Positions 54,620 to 64,000 of a DNA stretch of 64,000 bases are shown one piece after another. The notes beneath the pieces were generated by a model. That model searched no databases and was not told where the DNA came from. It was given only the letters and a program-made list of their open reading frames with translations. The stretch spans positions 508,001-572,000 of the forward strand of contig JASPKZ010007429.1 of the NCBI GenBank assembly GCA_030220185.1, read 5' to 3'. This DNA comes from Diploptera punctata. Taxonomy: Eukaryota > Arthropoda > Insecta > Blattodea > Blaberidae. The first letter of the stretch is position 1; each line of letters opens with the position of its first letter. Made by a program: the position numbers and the translations under genes.

Positions 54620-55160
54620 GGTAAAGTTTATCTATCTCTCTCTTTGTTATGGTTTAACCTATCCCTGATCAGGGCTTATATTGGAGGATGTATATTCCTA
54701 AAAATTACCGATGATCGCGATATGCGAACATATTCAATGTGCGGGAAGTTTGAAGACGAAACACATATATTAGAAAAATGTAACTATTTGGATTATTGAA
54801 GGCGTCAGTTGTTGCCGAAAAGATTTATAAATTCAAATCATGATATGCTAGGAATTAATGGTAAACCCAGAAAATTGGATAAAAGTGGGTAAATTTCTGG
54901 ACAAGACGCGAAAAAAAAAAACACTCATTCGTGAATAAATAAATATGCAAACCAAATGTGATATCATTAAACTTAATTAATGTATAATGTAATTGTACTT
55001 TTATATATCGTCTAGTCTTTTGTTTCATTTATATTACTAGATATTATTTTTTTTGTTACTGTCAACAGCACGTACGGCTTGCTATCCGTTCTATCCATAT
55101 TTGTAAATAACATTGTATATATATTGCTTTTAGTCTAATAAAGTCCTACTACTACTACTT
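54620..55160 (+). mobile_element. LINE 3' end with zinc-knuckle-like module, second copy
   Basis: Plus strand reads ITDDRDMRTYSMCGKFEDET, HILEKCNYLDY, a stop, then RRQLLPKRFINSN. The first Cys of the zinc module is replaced (YSMC for CPMC). Its UTR matches 22311-23000 in reverse, ending in (CTA)n. Confidence 0.75.
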
Positions 55161-55374
55161 TTACACGCCCAATGATTCACAAGCGAGAAGTTTATCCTGG
55201 TAGTAAAACCCAGTATTTTCCTTAAGGACAAAAAAAAATCTTTCCTAGTCAAGTTGACCGGGGATGTCCTGAAATTATGTGTTGAACGCTACAGTCAGTT
55301 AATGTTTTTATTCAAGCTGCTTTTTTATAGCGCTGCTTATTAACGTCGCAATTCAAAAGTGTGCGTGATTTTTG

Positions 55375-55735
55375 TATGATACTGAAGTATGGACATCGAA
55401 ACAGAAGGTTATACAGAGACTTAGATCTGCTGAAATTAGATATCTTCGAAAAACTGCAGGATACACACTACTAGATCATAAAAAATGATTACATCTTACT
55501 AGAATTACACATGGAACATTTAGAAAACAAAATTTCTGATTTTAAGTCAAGATGGATACAACATGTTCATCAAATGGAGGAACACTGGTTACCAAAGCAA
55601 ATGTTAAGCTATCAACCTGCAGGAAGAAGAAGACCAGGACGTCCACTCAAAAGACTTTTGGATTGTGTTTCTCTTGAGGCCGAAACAGGTTAACAAGTGG
55701 CCTAAATTCGTGAATGGATCACGATGATGTATTGA
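55375..55735 (+). mobile_element. LINE 3' fragment, GYTLLDH family
   Basis: TEVWTSKQKVIQRLRSAEIR, YLRKTAGYTLLDHKK, then in another frame MEHLENKISDFKSRWIQHVH, QMEEHWLPKQMLSYQPAGRR and RPGRPLKRLLD. Close to 39560-39905, with the same stop after HKK. Confidence 0.82.
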
Positions 55736-55739
55736 AAAC

Positions 55740-56245
55740 GCTTGCTTTGATCTGTTATTGTTGACACTATAGAACAAGTAGCATAAGTGATTTCAAATAT
55801 GATATGAGGTTTAAAATACATAATAAATTAATAATGAAATTCAATTTTGTGACTTATGATGGAAATTTAATTGATTTGCGGTTATGCATCAATGCATAAA
55901 AATGACGTCATAAACACAGAGTTGTTACAGGTGTTAACGGCCGATTAACTGCGGAAGCTGGAGATTGAAGGTCAGCAAGTTCATTATCAGCACGTAAACA
56001 CGTACAAATACTAAACTTGTACATCAGAGAGCTCTTTCCACAAATTTTGCATCTATGACACCATTTCTATCGTTGATATACTTGATACCGTATGTACATC
56101 CTCACAATTAGTAATATATGTAATATGTATTGAGGACTGTGGTTTGTTATGGGGAGGGGCTTCTTGACCCGAGGTTTCAAATGACTTTAGATATAAACAT
56201 GAAATTTCGCACAAGATTCAAACAATTTGCGATGCTCTGTAATAT
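55740..56245. other. No recognisable feature
   Basis: Unique-looking AT-rich sequence; no frame or repeat that I recognise. Confidence 0.4.
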
Positions 56246-56249
56246 AATT

Positions 56250-56832
56250 AATTAAAACCTTCTTCTTCTTCATTTTCTTCACAGTTTAGGCTTTCTTACT
56301 AGCCTGTTCCAGCTCCAAATTTCTGCTGTTTCCATCTTTTCTTTGGTCTTCTTCTTCATGGTGAATAGTTGTGTCCTGCTTTTGGTATTCTGTTCTGTCA
56401 TCCTTGCTAAGTTTTCTTTCCAGTTTGTCTGTATTTTACTATTGTTGTGTTTAATTCCGCTACTTTTAGTTGTCTTATTTCTGTGTTGTGTTTTTGTCTG
56501 TTCATTGATATCCTGCTTTTGGTCTGATGAGTTTCATTTCAGCAGCTTGTATTCTGGCAGATTGTTGTGTTGTCACTGTCCATGTTTCGAGGCACCATAG
56601 GAACTGCCATCATCTTGTATAATTTAATTATAGAGCCTTTTCTGGATTTATTTTTCAAAGTCCTTTTTAGTGTTCCTGTTATATAATTAAATTTATCTAT
56701 TTTATGTATATCTGTTTCCGCTGTGTATGATATTTCGCAACCTGGGAAGTTATTTTATCAGTTGTTCTATTGGTTTATTTTCTAATATTATCTTTGTCCG
56801 AATTGGTTGAACGCCCTTGAAAGCCATTTTAC
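56250..56832 (-). mobile_element. LINE RT C-terminal fragment, minus strand
   Basis: Minus strand from 56832: MAFKGVQPIRTKIILENKPI, GCEISYTAETDIHKIDKFNY, ITGTLKRTLKNKSRKGSIIK, LYKMMAVPMVPRNMDSDNTT, a frame shift, AAEMKLIRPKAGYQ, and an end with a GAA-rich tail at 56256. Frame-broken. Related to 11935 and 43855. Confidence 0.78.
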
Positions 56833-56849
56833 TTTTTAACTAATTCAGA

Positions 56850-57183
56850 AAGTATACGTAATTATTGAGATTGTTTTCATAAAAATATTTTTTAATTATT
56901 TTACAAATTAACATTATATTAAAATTATAAAATCATATTCCTTGTAGGTCCGTTGCCTCAACTTCGTAAAATATATTAATTTACTGATATAACAGTGCAA
57001 ATGCCAAAAACAGACCAAAACGCCCATCGCAGCAGTAAAAACTATTAATGTAACAACCGGGACAAATGGGATCTAGCCTTGGAATCCGGGGTTCCTCTTC
57101 TCTCTTCAAGACAGAAACCAAAGAATTGATCCATCACTGGGATACAGGCTGTTCCAGCCATTGTATGTTTATACTGATATATA
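56850..57183. other. No recognisable feature
   Basis: AT-rich then mixed composition, no repeat or frame recognised. Confidence 0.4.
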
Positions 57184-57345
57184 TATCATCATCATGAACA
57201 AATTCGTTTTAGGCCATTTGGCCTGTACGGTAAACATAGCGAAGATGGTCTTGATCTTTACACCGATGTTTTGGTCTTCCTTGGTCACTATGTCCAGTTG
57301 GGGTATATTGGAATGCCAATTTTGTAAGAGGTAGTGATGTGCATT
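57184..57345 (-). mobile_element. LINE 3' tip, minus strand
   Basis: Minus strand: PLTKLAFQYTPTGHSDQGRP then KHRCKDQDHLRYVYRPNGLK and a stop, with a (GAT)n tail. A GRPxxRW variant. Confidence 0.65.
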
Positions 57346-57474
57346 CTATAACCTCTCCTACCTAATTCTCAACCTCGCCTGCACGTGGTACACCCTGCTT
57401 TTAACTAACGAGGTAATGGGGACCGAGTCACGGCGGTATAACCGCTCCATCAAATATGGAGGAAATTCCATATT

Positions 57475-57590
57475 TTGAACGCCTGACTAGAGGCTATAAG
57501 GCAGCAGCCCTACCACTAGTCTTGCTCTGTGGATGGCTGGTAAGCAGCCCAGGGGACTTCCTATTACTCGAAGAAACTTAAGCAAAGACT
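57475..57590 (+). repeat. Repeat block shared with 41860-41960
   Basis: See the entry at 41860. It is followed by an A-rich end and a (TG)n tract at 57625-57642. Confidence 0.5.
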
Positions 57591-57654
57591 GGAAAAAATA
57601 AATAAAAAATAAAAAAAATATATATGTGTGTGTGTGTGTGTCATGAAAATAAAA

Positions 57655-58145
57655 TGTAATGCCTGAATATCATCATCAATGGCAGTCATGGATTAGGCCA
57701 TTGGCCTGTTCCGCTTCAGGAAATAAATTGATCCCTCCATCTCTTCTTAGGTCTTCCTGGGTCTCTTCGCCCTATGGGTCTGTAGTTCAATAGCTGCAGA
57801 GGTAGTCTATTGTTTGGCATTCTCAGAAGGTGTTCATGCCAATTATTTTGATATTTTTTAATGATTTCAGTTATTGCTGGTGTGTTGAGAGCTTTCGGAT
57901 ATCTTCATTACGTATGTGATCATAAAGCGTATAACCCGCTAAAGGTCTTAATAACTTAATTTCTGCAGCTACTATCCTATTTAATTTACCTGTAGTAAGA
58001 GTCCAGGTTTCAGAACCATAAAGTAGAGTTGGAAGAATTTTAGAATTGTATCTGCACGTACTTTTCGGAAAATAATGCTTTTTATTGTTCCTATAAGTTT
58101 TTGAAATTTGACCAATTTTATGTCTATGTCTTTACACATATATAT
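57655..58145 (-). mobile_element. LINE 3' fragment inserted in a Penelope piece
   Basis: Minus strand: LPTLLYGSETWTLTTGKLNR, IVAAEIKLLRPLAGYTLYDH, IRNEDIRKLSTHQQ, a frame break, and a GRPRKT/PRRDGGIN-type end with gaacaggccaatggcctaat and a (GAT)n tail. Its 5' edge joins Penelope sequence at about 58145. Confidence 0.75.
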
Positions 58146-58149
58146 ATTT

Positions 58150-58640
58150 ATATTTCTCTGTAGGGTCTTTATCAATAATTTGAAAATTATCTGGATTTAG
58201 AAAATCTACAGTTTAGAAATATAATCATCTTTATTTAAAGCTATTAAAGTTTGTCCTTTATGTGCACGTGTAAGAACAATATTATTATTTAAAGTTTTCT
58301 TTTGTATATTTTAGCTATCTGATTATAGAATATATGCCTTGGTATTGTTTTCTTACCATCATTGATAATTTTTGTGAGCATATTTTTCTGACTCAACATT
58401 AACATGTTCAGATAATGTATTGTTATCGTTTAAAATCAGTTCACATTCTACACCTAAATTTTGTAGTAGAATATTACTATTGTCAACATTAAAATTAAAT
58501 TTAAAACCATTATTTGACAAATCAATTTCATTTTTAGTAAAATTACTGTCAGAAACATTAACAAATCGATAAAAAATGTGATTAGAAAAACTAGTAACTC
58601 CTCTAAATGTGCAGAAAAAATTCCACGTTTTAGCAACGAT
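58150..58640 (-). pseudogene. Penelope-like element, N-terminal piece
   Basis: Minus strand: FYRFVNVSDSNFTKNEIDLS, NNGFKFNFNVDNSNILLQNL, a frame break and stops, KKTLNNNIVLTRAHKGQTLI, ALNKDDYISKL, and PDNFQIIDKDPTEKY. The tRAxKGqTlvaLnkxdYi block and the DPT block mark the start of the Penelope RT region. The rest is missing after the junction with the LINE at 58145. Confidence 0.75.
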
Positions 58641-59165
58641 TATTCGCTTTATTGGATTCCTTCAGATTAAAATGCTATGTAGAAATAACTTCTTTTAGAA
58701 CTTTTTGAATGGTTCGGAGTGTATCATTTGTTATGTAAAGTCATTATTTTTTTAAAGAACATAGGTCAAAGTTTTTTCAGGTTGTTGCTCCACGAATTCC
58801 CATTTTAAATACCGAATCCTTATAAAAAAAATACCTCTTTAGATATCCATCTCATGAGATTGCCAAGGAAATATTCTGCTAATCAACCTTCAAGTTTCCA
58901 AGTGAATTTGAATAATTCATAGTCTTCGTATAGATTCATAACACGTTTTGCCTGTAATCTCTGCAAACTCTCACTGTATAAAAACAGCCATAATCCTAAA
59001 TTCCTAAAACATAAAGAATGATAAGGTACAACCTTGAAGAATTTACTAGGAATTGATGAAAAGCATAAATTTATGCTAAGTATTTTAACCATATACTGAT
59101 ACATTTTAATATATCATTTGCTAGAAATAATAAACTTTGTGCTATTTAGTAACATTTTTATATTT
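58641..59165. other. No clear feature
   Basis: A 73-codon minus-strand frame at 58883-59104 has no recognised domain. Otherwise AT-rich. Confidence 0.35.
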
Positions 59166-59167
59166 TT

Positions 59168-60055
59168 ACACGCTTTATATTAACTTGACCTGTATCTGTC
59201 GATGTAACGGAATCTTTCAACACGATTTTCACCCACTTAAAAACATTGTTCGACTTGAAATTTTGTATACTTGTAAAGGACCAATGACAATACAATAATT
59301 TCATAAATGTTTTCTAAGATCCTGGCCAGGATCATCAGGACATCAAAAAAATAAATACCGGTATAATAGGTATCAACTTTTTAGTATATTGTTGTGGTAG
59401 CTCAGTTGGTAGAGTGGTGGACTGTAGTGGTATATCATTTCAGTAATCCATAGGTCGCTGGTTCAAATCCGGCCTGGATGATTTTTTTTAGAAGAGTGTT
59501 ACTTTTAGATAATACTACAATAGATCGAATGTAAAGATGTTTACATTTTTAGAAAACCAAACTAAAAAATAAAAAAAAAACAAATAATGTTTTAAAAACT
59601 AAAACAACACGCTTTATTAGAAAACCAAACTAAAAAATGAAAAATCATTTTCATTTCTAACACGCTTGGGATGAAATTAAAGTGGTCAACAAAAAAAATC
59701 ATCTCCAACATATCTGGAATAAAACTAGAGTTGTCTAAAAAAATAATTTTACCGTCAAAAGCGTGTGGTGCTCTATATCAATTAATGTATTTGATAATAA
59801 ACAGATATTGGTAAAAGTAAAGTCTCTAAGAAGAAAACGTAAAAACCATAAAAAGCACCCCACGCTTTTGATGGTAAAATTACTTTTTTTGTAGATAACT
59901 CTAGCGTTATTCTAGATGTTTTGGAGATGATTTTTTTGTTGGCCACTTTAATTTTATCGCAAGCGTGTTGGAAATTAAAATTATTTTTCATTTTTAGTTC
60001 GGTTTTCTAATAAAGCGTGTTGTTTTAGTTTTTTTAAACTGTTGTTTATATCTAC
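59168..60055 (+). mobile_element. FB (foldback) element copy 3, most complete
   Basis: Leader 59168-59393 (gacctgtatctgtcgatgta, cttgtaaaggaccaatgaca, gatcctggccaggatcatca), tRNA-Tyr-like cassette 59394-59483, and a palindrome with arms about 59545-59775 and 59850-60052. Each arm carries the acacgctttattagaaaacc sub-repeat and the aacacgcttggga block. The order is the same as copies 1 and 2. No coding frame. Confidence 0.82.
59394..59483 (+). tRNA. tRNA-Tyr-like pseudogene with intron, in FB element
   Basis: tagctcagttggtagagtgg (D arm), tggactgtag (anticodon stem and GTA), an intron-like insert (about 59427-59443), aatccataggtcgctggttc and aaatccggcc. This follows the eukaryotic tRNA-Tyr(GUA) pattern nearly base for base except the acceptor stem, whose halves do not pair. 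It is therefore likely a retained pol III promoter or relic rather than a working tRNA. Confidence 0.78.
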
Positions 60056-60394
60056 TATCAAGGTCAATATTTGCATTAATAGGATTGCATCTAACAAAAT
60101 CAGCGAATCACTGTAACTCTGTGTGAAAATGTATATATTTATCGGCAAATTCAAAAACTTTTTCAACATATCTACAATTACTTTTTTGAATCAGAATTGG
60201 CGAATTTGTCGTTTTCACAAAATAGGACAACTAGTTAATTGTTTAAAATAACATAAGTCAATATTATGTAGATTAGAATCATAAACATGTTTAAAATGTA
60301 AAACACGTCATTGCAACTCATTAAGAAAGATTCCACGACATTGAAATGGGCTTTGACCGAATCAAATTAATTACAGCGTATTATATAATTAACT
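60056..60394. other. No recognisable feature
   Basis: AT-rich sequence with no repeat or frame recognised. Confidence 0.4.
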
Positions 60395-60435
60395 AAGTAA
60401 CTCACTGGCACTATCGAACCCGAAGGATCATGGCC
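60395..60435 (-). mobile_element. RTE 3' tip, about 40 bp
   Basis: Minus strand reads gcggccatgatccttcgggt, tcgatagtgccagtgagtta: the terminal bases of the RTE family (compare 20615-20655 and 9808-9850). Confidence 0.75.
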
Positions 60436-60659
60436 GCGTCATCGTTTCAGAACCAGGGCAAAGAAAAAGGCGGAGAGATATTTTAACGTCTCTATGTATG
60501 AGACCAAGTTTTTCATCCACTTGGTTTGATAAAACAGGTTTATCGTTCTAAATATTTCAAAATTTAAATACTTCGACTAAAAGTCGAGAAGACGGGAGAC
60601 AATGAAGTAAATAGTAACATGAATTTCCTACTTTAAGAAAGTATGTAATTTTTTTTTGT

Positions 60660-60985
60660 CTTGGCTGCCCACAAAAGTCCTGCTACCAAATCAATGAAAC
60701 TATTTGAGATAGATACATACTGTTTTTCTGCAATGTATTTTATATCTCTCAAAGTTTTGTTTACATTTTACATTTGTTTACATTCCGTAGACGGATTGTT
60801 GCGAGTATACAAACAGTTGATGTTGATATGTTTTAACGTGTTTGGATTACAATCGACTCGACATCCTGAGGGCAACTAGAGGGGAACATGTCAAAGTCTT
60901 GTAAAAACAACTTTGAGAAATGTAGAATACATTGCAAAAAACCGCATGTCTCTGCCTCAAATAGTTTCATCGTTTTGGTATCAGG
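60660..60985. repeat. Inverted repeat (arms about 100 bp) at the Tc1 left end
   Basis: Arms 60672-60772 and 60898-60985 mirror each other (gtcctg-taccaaa, atgaaactatttgag, ctgcaatgtattttatat vs its reverse, tctcaaagtt). Both strands therefore encode a similar short peptide around MKLFExxTxxFxQ or A-Mx-F. The right arm ends five bases before the Tc1 outer repeat. Confidence 0.75.
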
Positions 60986-60990
60986 ACGTT

Positions 60991-62573
60991 GTGGAGGAAA
61001 TTGGTATAAAGCCACTAACTTTTAGTAGTAAAACAACCTGAAATATTTATGCAAATACCGTATGTGTGTCATAGATTACATATAATTATCTTGGACATAA
61101 TTTCATACAGGTCGCCACATTTTGTATTTATTATATATGTAAATAATACGTAAAATCTAAGAAAACGCTGTCTTAGGGGTGGAAATCGGTATAAAGGCAG
61201 GTCAACTTCTTGCTCTTACAGAGACATAAATGTAAACAAAACACTGCAATTACATAGAGACGACGTGTCTATGAGCATCGTTCATCAGTTACAAGTCAGC
61301 AGTACGTACAATGCCACGTGGAAAGCCTCTATCAAATGAAGATAAATCAAGAGTTAGTGCCTTCAAGGAGATGGGCCTTTCCAATAGACAAATACCTACG
61401 AAATTGGGGCTTCAAGATGTGTCATTGATAATTTTGTCAAACTGGGCTCACAATATGAAAAAACGGGAAATATGGACGAACAAGAAAATTATCTGGGCGC
61501 ACTAAACGTCTCATTTTACGTAAAGCAAAAGATAAGAGTATGTTTTCTTCTCAAATCCAGGCTGATTTGAAGTTGCCAGTAACAGCCAGACGAGTAAGAC
61601 AAATTCTGTCAGAAGACAAGAAACAGAACTAAAATTAAAAAAAAAAAAAAAAACACCTCTGAACGATGCACATAAGAAAGTTAGAATGACTTTTGCTGAA
61701 GAACACATGTCCTGGACCTCAGAATGGAATAAAGTAATGTTCAGTGATGAGAAGAAGTTTAATCTGGACGGGCCTGATGGCCTTCAGTATTACTGGAACG
61801 ACCTCCATCCTGAAGAGCAAGTTAGAATGAGTAGAAACTTCGGTGGTGGAGGCGTTATGATTTGGGCAGCATTCTGCTTTAAAGAAAGATAAAAAATAGC
61901 ATTGATACGGATCAAGATGAATTCTGAGTCCTATACTGAGCAGCTTCTGGAGTCCTAATTGATACGAATGTATGAGGAATTTGGCGAAGATCTAATTTTT
62001 CACCAGATAATGCTTCCATTCACGTGTTTGCCAAATTAAAGGAGTGGTTCAGGAAGAAAGAAATACCACTTTTGACGTGGCCAGTCAGAAGTCCTGATTT
62101 AAACCCGATTGAGAACTTATGGGGGATCCTGGCAAGGCGTGTGTATCGCAATGGACGGCAGTTTGGCACAGTGACTGAGCAGAAAAATATTATTCAGGAA
62201 GAGTGGGCTTCAATCTCAGTGGAAGAAATAAACACCCTCATCAAGTGAATGCCAAAGAGAATCTTCCAAGTAATTAACAACAATGGAGGTTCAACTAAAT
62301 TTTAGAACTTTGTTGTAAATTTTGCGCTCAGTCTTTTTGGTTTAATCTGTGAAATACGCAAAGTGCCTTTATACTAATTTCCACCCATATGTGAGAGTGG
62401 TTTCAGTTTTCATGTACTTTTTTGGACGGAAATGGATAATTAATTTTGACATTATTTGTGTGTGTTTTATACCCATTCACCTCCTAAGTTAATATATAAA
62501 AATGCCAAAGAAAGTGTAAATAAACGTGTGTTAACTCTTTTAACAAGTGGCTTTATACCAATTTCCTCCACTG
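60991..62573 (+). mobile_element. Tc1-type transposon with IR/DR ends
   Basis: Outer repeats (60991-61015 and 62547-62573) read gtggaggaaattggtataaa in inverted orientation. Inner repeats (61179-61200 and 62365-62384) read gtggaaatcggtataaaggc and its mirror. Each end thus holds two copies of the same motif about 188 bp apart, the IR/DR layout known from some Tc1 elements. A TA follows on the right (62574-62575), while the left TA is lost. The interior is a broken transposase. Confidence 0.88.
61311..62248 (+). pseudogene. Tc1-type transposase, DD34E, inactivated
   Basis: Start MPRGKPLSNEDKSRVSAFKE then MGLSNRQIPTKLG (paired-like HTH). After frame changes: ILRKAKDKSMFSSQIQADLK, LPVTARRVRQILSED (second HTH part), then EEHMSWTSEWNKVMFSDEKK and FNLDGPDGLQYYW (first catalytic Asp in FSDE), GGGGVMIWAAFCF, and, in a third frame, DNASIHVFAKLKEWF (second Asp) with VRSPDLNPIENLWGILARRV (Glu). 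The spacing between the second Asp and the Glu is 34 residues, as in Tc1. At least three frame shifts and stops, including a run of 18 A residues at about 61638-61655, disable it. Usual length about 340 residues. Confidence 0.9.
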
Positions 62574-62575
62574 TA

Positions 62576-62865
62576 GGATATGTAATTGATTTCATAATAC
62601 TTCCGCGGGTATTACATTTTTAAAAATGCCCGCGCGGCAATTAAGTTTACCATAGACATAAAAATATTAATTACAGCAATAAAATATTTCCAATTAACAA
62701 AATTAACTTTTGAACGCAAAATTTATTAAATTTTCCCGCGAAACACATTATTACGGGCACTAATAACAAATCATCCTTCATAAATATTTTCAGTTTCTTT
62801 AAAGGGACAACTGTACTTTATATTTAAACTACGGTTGTTAAATTTTCCCGTGAATTCCTTTGGAG
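62576..62865. other. No recognisable feature
   Basis: Flank of the Tc1 element; AT-rich, with a few cccgcg blocks, no frame recognised. Confidence 0.4.
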
Positions 62866-63151
62866 AGAAATGAATGTCACCACATCGGTTGTTAAGAGGA
62901 TTGAAAATCAAACGCTTAAATGGTATGGCCATGTACAAAGAATGGAAAATGAAAGATGGCCAAAAAATATATACCAATGGTCACCCCCTGGAAGAAATAA
63001 ACGTGGCAGACCAAGATGGAAATGGAAAACTTACGTCAGAGCTATAATGGATGATAGGAATTTGGAAGAGGGAGATTGGAATGATAGAGATAAATGGAAA
63101 CTGAAGACGGTAAACCTATAAATGGGGGAAAGCCGGTGAAGAAGAAGAAGA
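62866..63151 (+). mobile_element. LINE 3' tip with (GAA)n tail
   Basis: One intact frame: VVKRIENQTLKWYGHVQRME, NERWPKNIYQWSPPGRNKRG, RPRWKWKTYVRAIMDDRNLE and EGDWNDRDKWKLKTV, then a stop and gaagaagaagaaa. 5' truncated. No certain target duplication. Confidence 0.85.
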
Positions 63152-63810
63152 AATCCATATTACGGACACTAAGTAAAGATTCACCATTTGACATCCACAT
63201 GTCTGTCTTTCGTCCACTTCACAAAAATATCATTTTCCTTGCAGTATATTTTTCTTCACTTCTAGGAGAGCAACGTTTGTCAAGTTTCTCTTACCAATTC
63301 AGGCATTTCTTCTAAAGAAATTACACCTTCTTACATTTTGAATGTATTATTGAAACAAACTGCCTAGATACAAGTCTTTTAGCAACAAAGTTATTTGTTG
63401 AATATAAATAAAGCGATGATCAAACGACTTGCTTATGTGCATTTCATTCTTTAATAGCAATGTCTTTCCTTTTCAGTATAAAGTACTAAAACATAAAATT
63501 ATAATGCATCACTATATAATATTTATAATAATATCCTAAGTACCTAAATTTAATTTATGCGGATAGCAATGATCCTAGATATTTTAAATTTAACTATAAG
63601 GCACTAAAATTCAGCGCCAAATCTCTCTTTTAACTTCAGGGAAGTAAGAAAACAATCTATCAATTCAGATGTGAGGATTATGTTTTATAAATTAAATAAA
63701 TAATTCTTATGAATTGGCCTGAGGGTTGGTAAGTCGTACGAAGGTGTAATAACTAGTAATATCGTGAGGGTGATAGTTAAAAATTGCATATATTATTTGG
63801 TTACAGTGTA

Positions 63811-63864
<54 letters not shown>

Positions 63865-63893
63865 TGGTGTTTCCCGTATAAGTATCATATTTA

Positions 63894-63934
<41 letters not shown>

Positions 63935-64000
63935 ATCGTATCATTATAGTTATTACCCTATAAAATGTTGTTTGTACATGACATTTACATTGCTACATTT
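63152..64000. other. Unassigned, with (AT)n and (ATT)n arrays
   Basis: No gene recognised. (AT)n at 63811-63860 and (ATT)n at 63894-63928 are the only distinct features. Confidence 0.5.

Noticed and set aside
59394..59483. Functional tRNA-Tyr gene
   Set aside because: The body matches tRNA-Tyr well but the acceptor stem does not pair, and the sequence is part of a repeated mobile element.

Overview
This is an AT-rich stretch of animal, almost certainly insect, nuclear genome made up nearly entirely of transposable-element remains. The insect reading rests on many RTE-, CR1- and Penelope-type retroelements, tRNA-derived SINEs, a DD34E Tc1 element, mariner-like ends, very abundant (TAA)n/(TTA)n microsatellites and one spliced ABCG-type exon. 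A polyneopteran such as a cockroach would fit the element mix, but that is a guess from general experience. There is no operon structure, no bacterial gene and no complete host gene.

The one host-gene piece I can support is a 118-bp internal exon on the minus strand (42107-42224). It carries the Walker A motif of an ABC transporter of the G (White) type, with a clean acceptor and donor. Its neighbouring exons were not found, so the window probably lies largely within introns or flanks of that gene.

Layout: 0-6.5 kb holds nested SINEs and LINE 3' ends, a palindromic MITE and a Penelope (PLE) GIY-YIG fragment hit by a 120-bp LINE tip. 6.5-11 kb holds a 680-bp TIR element inside a LINE, a modular interspersed repeat and an RTE 3' end. 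11-15 kb holds LINE tips, a SINE with perfect target duplication and an unassigned stretch. 15.3-20.7 kb holds the most complete RTE element (endonuclease plus broken RT, split by a SINE with a doubled body) and a second RTE copy split by a Harbinger-like element that contains a perfect 34-bp hairpin. 20.9-26.7 kb holds a twin-primed LINE, hairpin-ended MITEs, nested inverted repeats and a CR1-like 3' end. 27-40 kb holds two of three foldback elements, PLE and RNase H fragments, and SINEs. 40-50 kb holds the ABCG exon, a deleted mariner element, an inverted pair of tRNA-like sequences, further MITEs and SINEs. 50-64 kb holds LINE tips, a PLE N-terminal piece, the third foldback element and a Tc1 element with IR/DR ends.

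Family labels used below are mine: SINE-A (head gtagcgtagtggttaaggc), SINE-B (head ctgtggtctcgaggtag), SINE-C (head cgccgtggcgtagtcgg), SINE-D (head cggccgcggtggtctag), SINE-E (body with tttttcaggg and ggcac-taaaa); LINE-B (tail of GAA repeats, motif HFKYLGCDISYG); HP (hairpin-ended element); FB (foldback element). All retroelement copies seen are 5' truncated, frame-broken or both, so none looks capable of autonomous activity here.
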